NCBI GenBank assembly: GCA_008711295.1 | Contig: VUYV01000015.1 | Coordinates: forward strand, 4,286,050 to 4,350,049 | Direction: 5' to 3' | Source of the DNA: Anarhynchus alexandrinus | Lineage: Eukaryota > Chordata > Aves > Charadriiformes > Charadriidae | DNA length: 64,000 nucleotides | Shown here: positions 1 to 13,020 of the stretch, one piece after another | How the letters are laid out: each line of letters begins with the position of its first letter | How positions within the stretch are numbered: position 1 is the stretch's first letter | The notes under the pieces: generated by a model | What the model was told of the DNA's origin: nothing | What the model saw: the letters and a program-made list of their open reading frames with translations, nothing else | The model's database searches: none | Translations under genes and position numbers: made by a program

Positions 1-3000
1 TACAGTGTGCTCCCAAACTTTAAAGGGCTGGAATCATTTTAAAGAGAAGCCTACTGGGTAAAAGAAAAAGCGAGGGATAAATTATTTAGGCCATTCTGAG
101 GTACTCATCCTTGCAAAAACTCCCTCATAGTGGTCCCTCACAGGCCACTGATGAATTAAACTTTGCGAAACCCCTGCAAGGGAAGGAAATATCATCTCCT
201 CATTACATGAGCGGAGAAGTGGAAGCAGAAAGCTACTTCTGTGTCTACACTAGGCTGAGAAAGAAGCCCCCAGAGGGGCCCAATCTCACCATACTCACCC
301 TTCCTCATATCTTCTGTCCACACAGCTGACTGGTGAACATCCTCTGGGATTCCTGCAAATGGTGGAAGGGGAGGAGATATGGGGACACCTTGCCTTAAGG
401 TGTCTTTCTTAAGGGACATAAGCAGTGACAAATATACTTAAACCAAAGCTGGCACTCTAACTTAAGAATGTCAGTTGGTCTTCAGACTCATCTGCAAAGA
501 AGCAGAGAAAGACATGTGAGCTGAGTCAAAGGGTGGCTGAGGAGAGACAAGGTGGCTTTGTGTAGGAAAGCCCACCTTGTTATGCCATGATTCATCCTTG
601 AAGAGCCTCAGTCATGTACCTGGTGATATGAATACACTGTATGTGGGCTTGGGGCATGGGAGCTTGTATGGGTGGAAAGGTATGTAAGCTTCAGGCTGTC
701 TGCAGTATGAGAGGCAGACATATCTGGTCTTGAGGATGCTCTTAATACCTACCCTTACTGGGAAGTATCAATACAACCAGTATTTTCTTAAAAGGCAAAT
801 TTTAGATGCACAGTGTCAAAGACGATATGCTTAAAATAATCTAGAACCTGAGGTCACTGAGTACCTACAGCTCTGTATGAGGTCTAAGAGAGTCCAATGT
901 GACTGGAAGTTGAATAACAGTTCAACATTAAGGCTATCTAGTTTACTGACTATAATCAACTGATTGGCAAAAATTAGACCAATACTTATTCTCAGGCTGT
1001 GCTGGTCAGAATTGTGGCTAGCAACAGGCCAAAGGAACATACGTGACGGGTATGTAGCTATATCAAGCACACATACTTTTTTCTCAGGAGAAAACTCCTA
1101 AACTTTGCACTGTCCAAAACTAAGTCTGAAAAGACAAAACAGCAAGGAATGTGTTTCCAGCTGTAATCTACTGTTAGTTCCTGGATACTTTTCTGTTCAA
1201 CCCCATTACCTCTTTCACATTGTTCTCTATTTGTTCTTTTCAGTGCATGAGGGTCTTCCTACAACAGTGACAGCAATAATGCAGGGGTGTTTGCTTTCAG
1301 ACATTTTAAGCATGAGAGATCTTATGATATCAAAAAACCCCAGCCAATCACAAAACAGGCAATCACAAAATTCCCACTGAGTTCAATAGGACTGAATTTG
1401 AACTATAGCCCCTTTGAGTTGAGGTAAAAGAATTAACTGGTTAGTTTTTGTAATTCAATATAGCGGTATGCCAAGCCTGGCTAGAGCAGTAATAATTTTT
1501 TTTAGTCATTAGCAGAGCATTTCAGCAAGAAGGAATGTTGTCAATTGGCAAGCAACTGTCCTAGCTAGGCAATCATAGTGAGGTCATGTTTCTATGGTGG
1601 ACCTTAAAGACTGAAATCCCGTAAACTCAGCTTCAGCAACGCCCAATTTCCAGGTGTACTTAATCCCTATATGTCTTTTCCTCTGATTTACAAACCATGG
1701 AGTTCAGGAACAATATCACCAGTAGTAGGTGGTTAACTTTGATTACTTTTTTTGGTTAGCACACATATAAACATGTTAAAGGTCACGTTTATAGAGAAGT
1801 CTATTCTTGAGAAAACATTTTGGTGTATTACAAATTCTACCTCTGGGCAAGCCTTCCTCTAATCTTTCTCAGAATGGGTTAGATAATCAGCTTGAAAAGC
1901 CTTTAAAGATATCAAACACTTCTTTCCATCCCTCCTCCTTTGCCAAGATTAACAATTTCAAACTTTCACACTTGCTAACTATGCATAATGCATTTATAGA
2001 TGTGAACACTTACTTCATCCAGTGAATTCTCCTCCAAAGTCAGATTTCCACTTAAGGACAAAGGAGCTTTTTGTGTACAACCTGGAGTTCCAACAACCTA
2101 AATTCCCAAGCTTTTCTCTAGTACTTTGCCACCAGTTACTGTCTCTCTGTCGCTGTACAAAAAGCCTGTTACAACATCAGTTACCACCTTGGAAAACAAG
2201 GACTCCAGTATCTTCTCAGTTCCTCTAGGAACTTCTACATCTGTGACAGGTATTTCTTCTTCCTTATGTTCTAACTGTTGGTATCCTAACTGAGCCATCA
2301 TTTAAAATTAATATTCAGTTCTCTAGTAAATTGAGTATTAACTTACCTCTGTAGGAAGGGAAGAAGAAGTACTTCCACTGATCATTCTAGCAGCACCTAT
2401 TTTTCTCTTTACTGATCACACGGTGTGTAAAATTACAGTCTTACCTCCTGTACCTCGTGTAGGGAACACTGTATGTGTAGTGAATCCACAAAGTTTTAAC
2501 TTTATATAAACAGCGTCTCTCAGTGTTTATGTAAAGAAATTAGTCCAAAAGGGGACATAGCATATGGATTTTGAAAGTACGACCAAAATACCTATAATTC
2601 ACAACAATCAAATAATAATTTTGTATATTTACTTCATTGATACTCTGTCTCTTTCCTGTCTTCCAAAATTCCCATTATTCACTGCTCATGCTTCTCTCCA
2701 TGCTCTCCGTCTTGTATTACTTTGTTAGTAATCTATGCAATACTGATTCTGAAGCTCTGAACACAGTTGATGTTGCTGATAGAAAACAAACAAAAAACCC
2801 AAAAAACCCTCTTTGTTATTGCAAAGAAAGCTGTATTGTGCTATAATACAAACCATGTGAAAAACAGATTTATACAGAGTAATTTAAAGTTTTCATTTCC
2901 AGACGCGGAGGGAGACAGAAAGAGAGCAATATGGGACTGGGATGGAGGGAGGCTTGCTTTAATTTATGGTTTGAAAGCATTTCTATTTAAACTTTTCCAC

Positions 3001-4396
3001 ACAGAGGGTCAGTTGCATAGAAAGAGGCTCATTTGCATGAAGTGCTAAAGGTGTGAGCCCCTGAGCAAGTCAGCTCTTGGTGCTCAGGCGCTAACGATAC
3101 CGTCCATCACGGCACAGCCTTAGGTAGGAAGGTACTAAGGCCTAAATGAAGCTCAGCATCTTTTATTGTGGTGACCCCAGCACCGGGCAAATATTGTACA
3201 ACATCTTGTGCCAGCAGCCAAAGTGATTTCCATATTTTATTTTTTTTTTTCTTTCTGAATAGAGTGGACAGCTGGTGAATCCTTACGCCTATTAATCTTT
3301 CAGTGCACAATCATCTCTTGGTATGTAACAACTATTTTTCAATCTTTGGGGCATCAAGTGAAGTAATGAATAATTCTGTTACATTCTTACAGGACTGATG
3401 GGCATTACTGAACAACACATTAGGTTTGAGGGTGAAGAGAAGGAGGGAGAGGGGAAACGCTGGCATAAGGCAAACAGCCTATTATTGCCTTTTCATTGCG
3501 GCAAACAAAAAGAATTCTTTCTAATCTGCTCCTCGGGGGATCACCATAAAACTCCGACCATCTATATATATTTTCTGTGTGTGTGCATGCATGTGAGTAT
3601 CTGTGTTAAACTTTCTTGCTGTCAGGTAGGATTTTTAGTACTTCAAAGCTCTTGGTGTCTCTAGTTCTAAACTAAATTGGTGAAGCTATAAAAGTTTTAA
3701 TCTCTCTTGGCCCTGAAACTGAAATTTCTGTGCCAGGTGCACAGAATAAGTCATGGCAGTATGTAGTACAGAATATAAGACATTATGTGTGGATGAACAA
3801 TGAACTCAGGCACCCAGTTTTATGCAAAAGGGAAAGGAGATGAGCAATACTTTGATAATTTAATCAGCTCTAAATTGAAAGGAAGATATGCATTTGATGG
3901 AGAATGGGGCAGTGAAATTTATGGGATTAGGTTTTGATATGAGATTTTAGAAATTTCTTATTAATATGTTTAAAACTAGAATCCTGATAATTATTCATAA
4001 CAAATCACATCTGCCTGGAAACTAGCAATAGCGGGATAAGAAAAAGGCTGGATAAGTTTCTTTGTATGAAACAGGGTTCCTTATTCCAAAAGTTTCTTCT
4101 TCCCCTTAATTTTGAGGACTGTTTGGAGAATTTAAATAACTTTTCGTGGTCCCTCCCAACAATAGGTCCCAGGCACAATCCAAATGTGTAGTGTCTAAAC
4201 ACTGTGAGTGAAGGATTGCAGTCCCTCCCGAATGCCATATTACAGGTGCACCATCTCTCTTGAGACCCCTGTTCTAACTCCGATGGGTTATGATGTGCAA
4301 ATACTTTAGATGAAGGTAAAGAAGACTGGAGCAAAATTTAGAGACTACACACTGATCTGGCTTAACACCCTTTTGAGGTACGCCTCTCAGCTTTGC
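1..4396. other. Unique AT-rich noncoding sequence
   Basis: I see no gene, RNA gene or recognisable interspersed repeat here. The short open frames in this stretch have no family signature, and their composition is that of random AT-rich DNA. The only local structure is a T-run near 3239-3250. Confidence 0.6.
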
Positions 4397-4413
4397 TGTC
4401 TGTCTGTCTGTCT
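4397..4413. repeat. Short (TGTC)n microsatellite
   Basis: About four tandem copies of a TGTC unit lie in a pyrimidine-rich stretch. It is short and probably unremarkable. Confidence 0.75.
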
Positions 4414-4732
4414 CCTCCTTTGCATTTTTTTTTCCTGCCTTTCCTTATTGCAATGTGCATAATTCCCCTTTGAGTGGGAGCCTTTGAGTCTGTGACAGCC
4501 AAACTGATTGAGAGAAGGCATACACTTCATTTAAAAAAAAAAAAAAAATCAGTCACTGAACATGAAATAAGGCTGGACTCTTAACAGAGGCAGGAAGGTT
4601 TTTCTGAGCAGTAAGTATATTAAAAAGTAATCTTTGCTGTGTGTTACAGAAAAGAAAAGAGAAAAAAATCCAGCATTCAAAGAAAACTCTGTTGTTAAAG
4701 TTCACAACTATGTTAGCAATTTGATTCATGTG

Positions 4733-4733
<1 letters not shown>

Positions 4734-4767
<34 letters not shown>
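4734..4767. repeat. (ATT)n microsatellite
   Basis: An uninterrupted run of about eleven ATT units. Perfect trinucleotide arrays of this length are often length-polymorphic. Confidence 0.95.
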
Positions 4768-4768
<1 letters not shown>

Positions 4769-7700
4769 TCTAGCCTACACAATGTGGCAGCCTAAAAAAG
4801 AGGAGCACGAGAAATATAAATCATTCATTCTATTGCAAAAGAGAGGTGCTTCTGCAGAATGGGATGCTGAGAACATTTCAGGGGGTTACCCCACAGAATG
4901 CTGATTAACTCCTCCCCAGATCCCCCTTTTAAAGATGCACAAAATAGTAGCATATAATTAAATATGCGTTCTTTGATTATCAGTCAAAGACTCATTGCGA
5001 ATGGTACCAACCCCTTTGGAAGGCACCCAGCCCACTTCCAATTAAAAACTACCTGACCATAAATAATAAAAGCTTATTACATACACAGTAAATAATGGTT
5101 CTTAAAATAATGTATTTCGGGAGCTATATTTTAAGGACACCATATGTGTTCCCTGTATAATGAGCTCTTCCCTCTATCAGTATAACCAGCAGCCTCTCAA
5201 ATCTAGAGAGCTAAAAAGATTAATTTGTTGGGTTATGTTTTTTTTCTGAACATTAACCAGTTGTTTTTCTTTCTCCATCTTTAAAATTAAATTCCCTGTT
5301 TACTACATTCCCATTCTCCTGCACAGTAGAGAACAACCTGAAAATTAAAAGTAAATTTTCAGAAAAGAAAGAAAGAAGGTTCTTATTTTTGGAGATGCAA
5401 TGTTAATGTATGGATGAGGATGCTTATATGGAATACCTATATGTCTGTGTGATGTGTGTGTGTTTGATATTACATTTATATGTATGTATGTATTTGTATA
5501 TATGTGTATATAAATATATATGTTATGAAGACATAGCACTAAAACTAGTGCATTAGATGATAATGACATACTGGATAGAGAATATTTTATTGACTTCTTT
5601 TTTTTAAAATATATTGTTGATTATAAAAAAAAAACCAAACAAACAAAAAATCCCCAACAAAAACAACCCAAGACTTTATGCAGTTCCTTATGTACTAATT
5701 TAAAAAAAAAAAAAGTGTGGAATTACTGGTAAAAACAGGAATGGGACTCTTCCATACCCTAGTTTTACAATAACCCTGAAGGACATTTTCTCACTGTGAG
5801 TTTGCGGTGATGACACACCTGAGTCTGTGTGTATTTGGCTATTTTAAGGAGGTGAAATTATCTTTTTCCCATTTGAAAAATCTCATGTCAGAAACAAGAA
5901 AGACTTTTTCCATACTGGCTACTCTATAATGTACTCCATACTTCTACTGTATAATGAGAGAAACTACTGGTTTCATATGAAATCTTAATTTTTACATTTT
6001 GGAATTTTTTAGTGCTTAGACTTTTCCCCACAGAGATGTCTATAATTACATATGCACAAACATATGTAAATATACATTATACCTTCCACATTGAAAGCTC
6101 TTAAAATGTTTTACAAATTATGTAGAAAAGAAACTAAGGATTGTCCCATAACGTATATATCATCCAGAATTGATATTTATTTTAAACAGAAAATGGAAAG
6201 GATATAGATGCCATTCCCAGTTTGAAGAGGAAAATTAAAAGCATTGAAAGCACACTTTGCACCAGATAACAGCATTTACATTTCCACTCTTGAAAGTATT
6301 ATGACTTATCCATGACTCCAAGGTGCCAGGATCATGACTTTAATTAGGAAGAAACTACACCAACCTATAGGTTATTCCATAATTGGTTATTTCACAGGTT
6401 TTGTAGTTTTCTGTGCTACAAAAGCACAAAACAATTGAAAAAAATTATTAAGAGAAATTGATCAAAAGTTAAGAACGGTATCAGGAAAGGAAAAGAGTGA
6501 GGATCCACCAACGACAGTCACAAGAACTGGAGCTAAAGCAGTCTGGTTTCCAATAGATTTGTGAGTTTTTTGTTGATTGACTTTTTACTGATTTATGTTA
6601 GAATTTTCTGTTATCTCCACATTTACCGATAATATTATTTTTTCTTGTCCTCCTATTAGTGATTTGTAGTGGTTTATGCTTCTTAGTAACAATCTCAATG
6701 CAAGTGGCCATTGAGCTGTCCACACTAGTGAAACAGAGACAGTGTGTATACCTCCATTTGTGCATTCGTGCCATTAAATGTCAGTATTTGCAAAGCCAGG
6801 AAGTTCTGATACTTATTTTTTTCAGCTGATGTTCAAGCCATCTGCCTTGGACTAGGACTTTGAATTGCTTTGATTGTGAGAAGAGTTGCATTTAACTTCC
6901 ACAATGAAGACCTCGCAAGATAAAAAGATGCTTGTGTTCTATCTAGCTACTGCAAATATCTCATCTACTTTCTCTGTTATTATTATTTTTCAAATCTGTG
7001 AGTACGTATTTATCTTGAGACCATCACTCCTCAGCCCCACTGGGTTTAAAACAGTCAAGAAGTTCAGAATGATATTATGGAAGACCTAGATATACCTACA
7101 GACCAATTGATCGTGTTGCCTCATTCCCACAGGAAAGCATCATACACGTAATTATAATTTATTACAAAAGAGACTGGAACCCCCATGTCCCACAGATAAG
7201 TATCTAGGCCATGGAAATGTGCCTCTGTGCCTGCCTGCATCTTCTGACCATCTGCCTCTGTTTCTCTATTTCTCTTGCTCTCCAGCTCCCACATAAACTA
7301 GAATAATTCCAACAACACTAAAAAGGAAAAGAGTTTCAAAACATTGCATGTTCTTTTTTTAATGGTGGCAGTTTTAGGTCTCAGTATACCCTAAGGAAGA
7401 GGGGAAATTTGATACTAAATCTTTTGTAAATGTGTAACCTCACTGTATAAGGAGCATAGAATGTGTAACTGCCTGTAAACATTTTATTTTCTTTCTGTTC
7501 TTTAAAAACTCTTGAGGGATGTTTCCCAGAAGTGAAGAAGGTAGCACGGGGATTAGATCTCGAAATAGACTGAGGTGTCTAGTACAACTGGAAATTAGTC
7601 ACTGTGTTTCTCTTTCTACTGTATTAAGGAAGATGGATATTTAATGGGAGTGACAACTTTGTCAGGAAAAAGCAAAGAGAGACTGAGGACAGCAACATGT

Positions 7701-9992
7701 TTGAAAATACCACTCTTTTTTAGTATCTGAGCACTTCTTTGAACAAGCCATCTCTGGGAGCATGGTCTCCAGGGTATAAACTAGCTTTCTGAAATTAGCC
7801 ATCTACAGTATTCCCTTGGGCTGCCCTTTACTGATACTCTGTTATTTGAGGAAGAGGAGGGCAAGATGGTGCAGCAAGCATTTAATGTAACATCTAGCCA
7901 TTACAGCACCTACACAGAAACTGAAACATATGGACTTAGTTCAGATTTTAGCTTCTATGGATTAAATTCCGTATCTGAAGAAAGTAGCTTAAATGTATAA
8001 ACACAAAACAGCACCCGTGACCATGCTACACACTTCTCCAGCTGAAGTGAAGGCATTACCCAGCAAGAGCCATGGACCCAGAAGGACAAGAGTGAAACAG
8101 TTGCTAGTGTGACTTAGCAGAGCACTATTCAAGGGAGACCTCGATTTAAGAGCAAGTCTATTCTAATCGTCACTATTAGCAAATGAACTTCCTTTGTGCA
8201 GGGACCATTAAATGTGTCCTACAGAGACAGCTCGTGAGCTGGCAGCAGAACTCCTCTGCCCTCTCACTGAGAGCTTCCATGAGAGGTGCACCATGATCAT
8301 TTCACGTGATGAAGGAGAACACCTCCTGTAGCCATTTTTCACCTCCACACAATGTAATGACGCAAAATAAGCGCTTCACTTTGTCACTGCTTCACATGCC
8401 AGGCCCTCATGCTTGTGACCACTTTCCAACAACATCCCAAAATAAACCCAGGAATTTTAGAGAAGGGTGCCTTATCCCTCACTCAGGTATCACGATCCGA
8501 TTTAGTGAATCCTACTTTATAAAATCCATATACACATCATCACTAAGACTACTACTTGACTTCATGGTTATCTTGGATTCAACCAGAAAGATAATCTCCT
8601 CAGATTTCAAACCATCTTGTGCTCCAGACTGGTAATGTTATTTTTGATGCCTATGTTCCTTCATCTCCAAATCTCCAGATTAATCAGGCTCTCTGCAGCC
8701 AATTAAAAATTATTACTATTTAGGCCTGGAGGGAATCATTCTATTTGAAGTATTTAAAGTATACATTGCTTAATTTTTTTCACAGTCTCAAGCAAGTGCT
8801 TCATTTGAAGTGAGCTGGAATCAACTTTAAAATGGAGGACAGTTCATCCAGAAAGAGATTGTTCTTGTTTGTAACCAGATATCCATGTGTTGAGGGGGTC
8901 AAGTTTCTGTGGCCCAGTGCCCACATCCCAAAACTGTGAAATGAATTTGGACATGTGTCACAAGGCAAATAGACAGGACCCAACCAAGTCAAAAGAAAAA
9001 AAAGCAAAAAGCATTCTCTTTTCCTTTCTACTATTTTATCTCTCAGCTCTATATGAGCTAACGTGATACTTGTCAATCAATGCAATCAATGCAAAAGGAA
9101 ATGAAACAACTAGAGTAAGTCTCTCTTTATCTGAGATGTGCAGAACTGCTTTCTGTTTATTTTGTTTCCTTTTCTGTAGACACTATTACGTTTTCCATTG
9201 CCACCTGACAAAGAAACTTATGATTTACTGTGATACATACTAATGTGGCACATGTACAGTTTAAAAGAAAATGGTAAGAAGAATCTTTTGCTGAATAAAC
9301 TTTTAGTAGGGAACATTGATTTGGTAGGTACTTCCTTTTGAGAAGAAGCTGTGAGGAGACTGATCTGGGGCCTCCATCCTCTGGCTTGGGAGCTACTGTT
9401 GTTGTCTGAGCCCTTGGTCCTTGTCTGAGCCACACTGCAGGCATGCCTGTGCCCCAGTCCTCACTGATGCTGACCCTGAGCTGCTTGACTGGGCTTCCTG
9501 GCTTGGCTTCAGATCTGTTTCATCACTACGCACTTGTCTGGGAGTCGCTCCCTGTGGCTAACCCTGGGTACCATCACTAGACCTGCTCTTCTTGCCATCC
9601 ACCTCAGCTCCTGGCTTACTTTCCCCTGCTTAGCAGCCTGCTCTTCCTGCCCCCTAATGATATGTGAATCCTTTTATACCACCTTCCCCAGCAAAGTATA
9701 AATGTGCTAGGAGGACTAAAGTTTACGGGACTCAGAAGAAGTCCAGTCTACTCCCACAATCAATTTTGCATACCAGGTGGTCAATGACATAGCTCTTTGC
9801 GGATGTACTTGCATACTCGTTCGAAGATGTCAGATAAGTAATTAAAAAAAAAAGTTCTATTTATTATTAATGGAGCACATTGATCCTCAGCATTGTCATT
9901 TTCTCCTTTCATGTCTCATGTCTTCTTTTGCAAATTGCATTTAAAATACCTCCAGAAAATAGAACATGACTACTTCTAGTCTATTATCACTC
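4768..9992. other. Unique AT-rich noncoding sequence
   Basis: No gene or clear interspersed repeat is visible. The block at about 4900-5130 is dense in TAATTA-like and ATAAATAATAAA-like words and could be a conserved noncoding element, but nothing in a single sequence can show that. A TG/TA-rich patch is listed separately. Confidence 0.55.
5405..5525. repeat. TG/TA-rich low-complexity tract with TATG repeats
   Basis: An alternating purine-pyrimidine tract made of short TG runs, TATG units and TATATA runs. It produces a spurious minus-strand reading frame rich in Ile, Tyr, His and Thr. Confidence 0.85.
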
Positions 9993-10357
9993 TCTACCTG
10001 AAAGGAGGTTGTAGCGAGGTGAGGGTCAGTCTCTTCCCCCAAGGAACAAGTGATAGGACAAGAGGAAATGGCCTCAAGTTGCACCAGGGGAGGTTTAGAT
10101 TGGATATTAGGAAAAATTTCTTCACAGAAAGGGTTGTCAGGCATTGGAACAGACTGCCCAGGGAGGGGGGTGGAGTCGCCATCCTTGGAGGTATTTAAAA
10201 GACGTGTAGATATGGTGCTGAGGGACACGGTTTAGTGGAAACTTTGCAGCATTAGGTTAATGGTTGGACTTGATGATCTTAGAGATCTCTTACAACCAAA
10301 ACGATTCTTTGATTCTGTGAATCTATGAGTCTATAATTCTATGATTCTATGATTCTA
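9993..10357 (+). mobile_element. CR1 retrotransposon 3' end (CR1-J-like), 5'-truncated
   Basis: This is the end of CR1 ORF2 plus the 3' untranslated region. Read in sense it runs from a CTACCTGAAAGGAGGTTG motif, through the GATAGGACAAGAGG, ATTAGGAAAAATTTCTTC and GGTTGGACTTGATGATCT landmarks, into degenerate 8-mer tail repeats of the GATTCTAT type. The TTTAAAAGACGTGTAGAT wording matches the CR1-J subfamily as I remember it. The copy is severely 5'-truncated, as most CR1 copies are. It cannot encode protein or move. Confidence 0.93.
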
Positions 10358-10773
10358 CTATGGTATGTAGGGCTGACCTAAAGCTAACTCTCTTTCAAGT
10401 TAATTTATATGCCAGCTACTTCCATGATGAAGTCCTGGTTTGAGGTAAAACAGGACCGATTTTCTGTTCAGTAACTTTACTTCTTAGCTGGGCCGCTTCT
10501 AACTACTGAAATTAACAGTGTATTGTGCAGACAATGTTCACTCTCAGAATGATAAGACCTATGTTTATAGCTGATGCCCAGGCATGGTATGCAGAGAGGC
10601 TCTTGCTTATCTTTATTGCTATAACACCAAGGGCAGGTAACATTGGTATTTACCCCATTGTAGGGTCGGAAGTGGAAAAGCATAGAGGGGTCCCACCTGT
10701 GGGGAGGAGCGGACAGGACAGGTGACCCAAAACTGACCAACAGGGCATTCCATCCCATCTGCCTCATGCTCAG

Positions 10774-10780
10774 TATAAAA
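10774..10780 (+). promoter_or_regulatory. TATA box of the solo LTR
   Basis: A perfect TATAAAA sits where the U3 promoter of this LTR should be. It is preceded by GC-rich and CACCTG-containing U3 sequence and followed within about 30 bp by a CT-rich stretch that could hold the transcription start. Promoter activity today is an inference. Confidence 0.65.
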
Positions 10781-11018
10781 GCTGAGCGATCAAAGGGTCA
10801 GCTCTCTCTTTCTTCAATGGCCGGTGTCCAAGGAGAACTCTGTCTGTTTGTCTGCCTTTGATCCTGATCCTGAATGCAGATCTGGAATCCAGTTCCTGTC
10901 CATCACTGAGTCCAGTCTGGGACTTCCCCAGTTCCAGCTGGTGTCATGATTGTCTGGGAGCTTGATACGGTTTTGTATATATTTCATTATTTCCTTTTTA
11001 TTTTATTGTTAATATTTC

Positions 11019-11024
11019 ATTAAA
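11019..11024 (+). terminator. Poly(A) signal (ATTAAA) of the solo LTR
   Basis: ATTAAA lies downstream of the TATA box in the R region, with T-rich sequence around it. This is the expected position for retroviral polyadenylation. Confidence 0.5.
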
Positions 11025-11689
11025 GTAGTTTAGTTCCTTCTAAACTCATGTCTCCTTTTCCCTCCTCTGCCTCTCTTCTGAAAGATCCTGTTGATCCCAT
11101 CTGGGGTGCCCCATGTCCCCAGGGACCAGTTCAGCCTAAACCACAACAACTCTATTCCTCCATCTTCAGTGGCTATCTAGCTCAGCCCTGAAAGTTGTAC
11201 TGAATGTCTGCATATAAGGCCTGCCTTTTTCTGGAATGTATATACTGGTTACTGTTGCCCCAGTGTGACAGTAGCAAAGAGATTTCAAATTCTGTTTTAA
11301 CAGAAATCTTCTATATGACCTCAGAAGTTACATTTATTCCCTCTGTGACTAAATCTCTTATATTTTCACACCTCCCACTAGTGCTCAAATATGGTGATAA
11401 CAGGACCCTGGACCCTGCTATTACCATAGACTGATGTGCATAAGTACTTGTTCCCTCAAGCAGCAGGAATCAGCACTAATTTTCATTTGAAATGATTACT
11501 TTTGCTTGGTGCATTCAGCTGTGTTCAGTACTGTGGGCTGCATGACCCAGTGAAATGGTGGATCTCTAGTACAAAACACTTTTTCCTTTCCCTAAATGAC
11601 AGGTCAGACTCCAATCTTGTTCTCAGAATTTTGCACCGTTTGTTCCTCCTCAGCCCTGAAGCCTTGTCATTCTGTTTGGAGTATTCGCG

Positions 11690-11990
11690 TAGATCAAGAC
11701 TATCCATGGGGCGATGTGAATTGAGGTTGGCACAAAGCGTGTGATTGGCACTAGTGATGAATTCTTATTGTGTCGAGATTTTAGGCGTGACTTATTGGTA
11801 AACCAATCCGAAATAATCCCATTCAAACCTGCCAGGTTTGCTACAAAGTGATATGTTCCTGAAGATCCTTGCCAGAATAATGATTGATGCCCGCTGCCAA
11901 TCAGTGCTGAGACTCAGTCGCTTCTTGTTGTCATTTAACTATGGCTACACAGAGCATTTAACAAAATGAAGGGGCATATTTGATGTTTAA
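11690..11990. other. Candidate conserved noncoding element
   Basis: This 300-bp block differs in texture from its surroundings. It keeps several CpG dinucleotides and contains no simple repeat. It carries paired palindromes: ATTGGT-AA-ACCAAT at 11794-11807, and CAAACCT-GCC-AGGTTTG at 11824-11840. Further CCAAT and TTTAATGAAT-type words follow. The first palindrome presents two opposed CCAAT boxes, which NF-Y could bind. Conservation is inferred from texture, not shown. Confidence 0.3.
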
Positions 11991-12049
11991 TGAATAAGGC
12001 TACCTACAGTTGCTCATTTAATAGGTGCACACCTTTGTTCACTGGAAGG

Positions 12050-12112
12050 CAAGCCTGGGTAAATCACTTGACTTTCTTGTGCTTCAGCCAATCCATCACT
12101 TAAGTAGCAATA
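12050..12112 (+). repeat. Ancient MIR-like SINE fragment
   Basis: The words CTGGGTAAATCACTTGACTT and TTGTGCTTCAGCC line up with the MIR core and tail pattern (gggcaagtcacttaac..ctgtgcctcag). The fragment is short and strongly diverged, as expected for an insertion shared by amniotes. Confidence 0.4.
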
Positions 12113-12837
12113 AAACAAACAAAAACACTATATACATACACACAAAAAACACCCCACCAAAACCCAAGCTCACCTGAGTCAGCATTTAAGCTAGTACTTA
12201 CTAGGGAAATTATATGTGCATTGCCCATGTTCTAGTATCTCATCAAAGTAGCTCTTAGCTTCAGTGATTGTACATTACTCCACAGATGGCATCAAGATAT
12301 TTTTGCAGAAAAAAAAAGATTTTTTGATTTTATGTTATGATATTTTACATTTTTTTGTCACTTGCAAGCGAATATAATTAATGGATAATGAATTCTATTT
12401 TGACACTATTTTGTTTAAGTTTTATAGAAGTGGGGTGCTATTTTTTGTAGATCACTTCTCTCCAGCAAACTACTAAACTTTAGGAAAAGTGCCTAAATCT
12501 CACTGGTAGCAATGGGGTATCAATATATATTCACATTTAAGCCTGTATTTAAATACTTTCTGAACAGGAAAACTACTCAAAAAAAAAACAAAACACCAAA
12601 ACCAGAAAAAAAGGTTTAGGCACATCAGACCCAAGATCCATAAACTAAGGGATTATAAACATGCCAAGAAATGTGAGTAGGCCACCAGCAAAGGTAAGTA
12701 TACTCAATAAAGGTCCCAGTACTTTATCTTAAGCTTCAGTCTTAGTGTATTAATTAAAAAATCCCAGAGACTCAGGATACAGCAATTATATTGATGCAAT
12801 TTTTCTCTTTTATGCAAGGAGAAACTCACCTGATAAT

Positions 12838-13020
12838 ACTAATAATGGCACTTACATAGAGCACTTTATATTCACAAAGTGCTGTACCAACAACACATAA
12901 ACTACACCCTGGTTTGTATTATTTCTTTTACTGCCGTTATGAAACGGGTTTTAGAGGACAAGGAATGGGGACAAAGCACCCCTGCAGTTACTGCAGTGTC
13001 TAAGGGCTTTGTCCAAACTA
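12838..13020. repeat. Ancient amniote repeat remnant (MIR/L2-like)
   Basis: The start carries the AATAATGGCACTTACATAGAGC and CACTTTATATTC words followed by AAAGTGCTGTACCAAC. This is the widespread ancient pattern 'atggcacttatatagcgctttatattctcaaagcgctttac'. A weaker match to 'ttacagatggggaaactgaggcacagagagg' follows near 12935-12975. Confidence 0.4.

Larger units (their letters stand above)
10431..11150 (+). mobile_element. Solo LTR of an avian ERVL-type endogenous retrovirus
   Basis: A block of about 720 bp with LTR layout. A U3-like part ends in a clean TATA box (TATAAAA at 10774-10780). It is followed by a CT-rich start region, an R/U5-like part with an ATTAAA poly(A) signal at 11019-11024, and a CCACAACA-type end near 11148. 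The whole block matches an LTR I recall as widespread in neoavian genomes. No gag, pol or env sequence lies on either side, so this is a solo LTR left by recombination between two LTRs. I could not find a convincing target-site duplication, so both ends are uncertain by about 10 bp. Confidence 0.8.

Noticed and set aside
111..431. Overlapping open frames near the left edge that resemble an exon
   Set aside because: The TTCTGTCCACACAG word near 312-325 looks like an acceptor, but the downstream frame closes at once and no family signature is seen.
4005..4334. 109-codon minus-strand open frame
   Set aside because: No domain, no coding-like composition and no splice or promoter context. This length is expected by chance in 64 kb.
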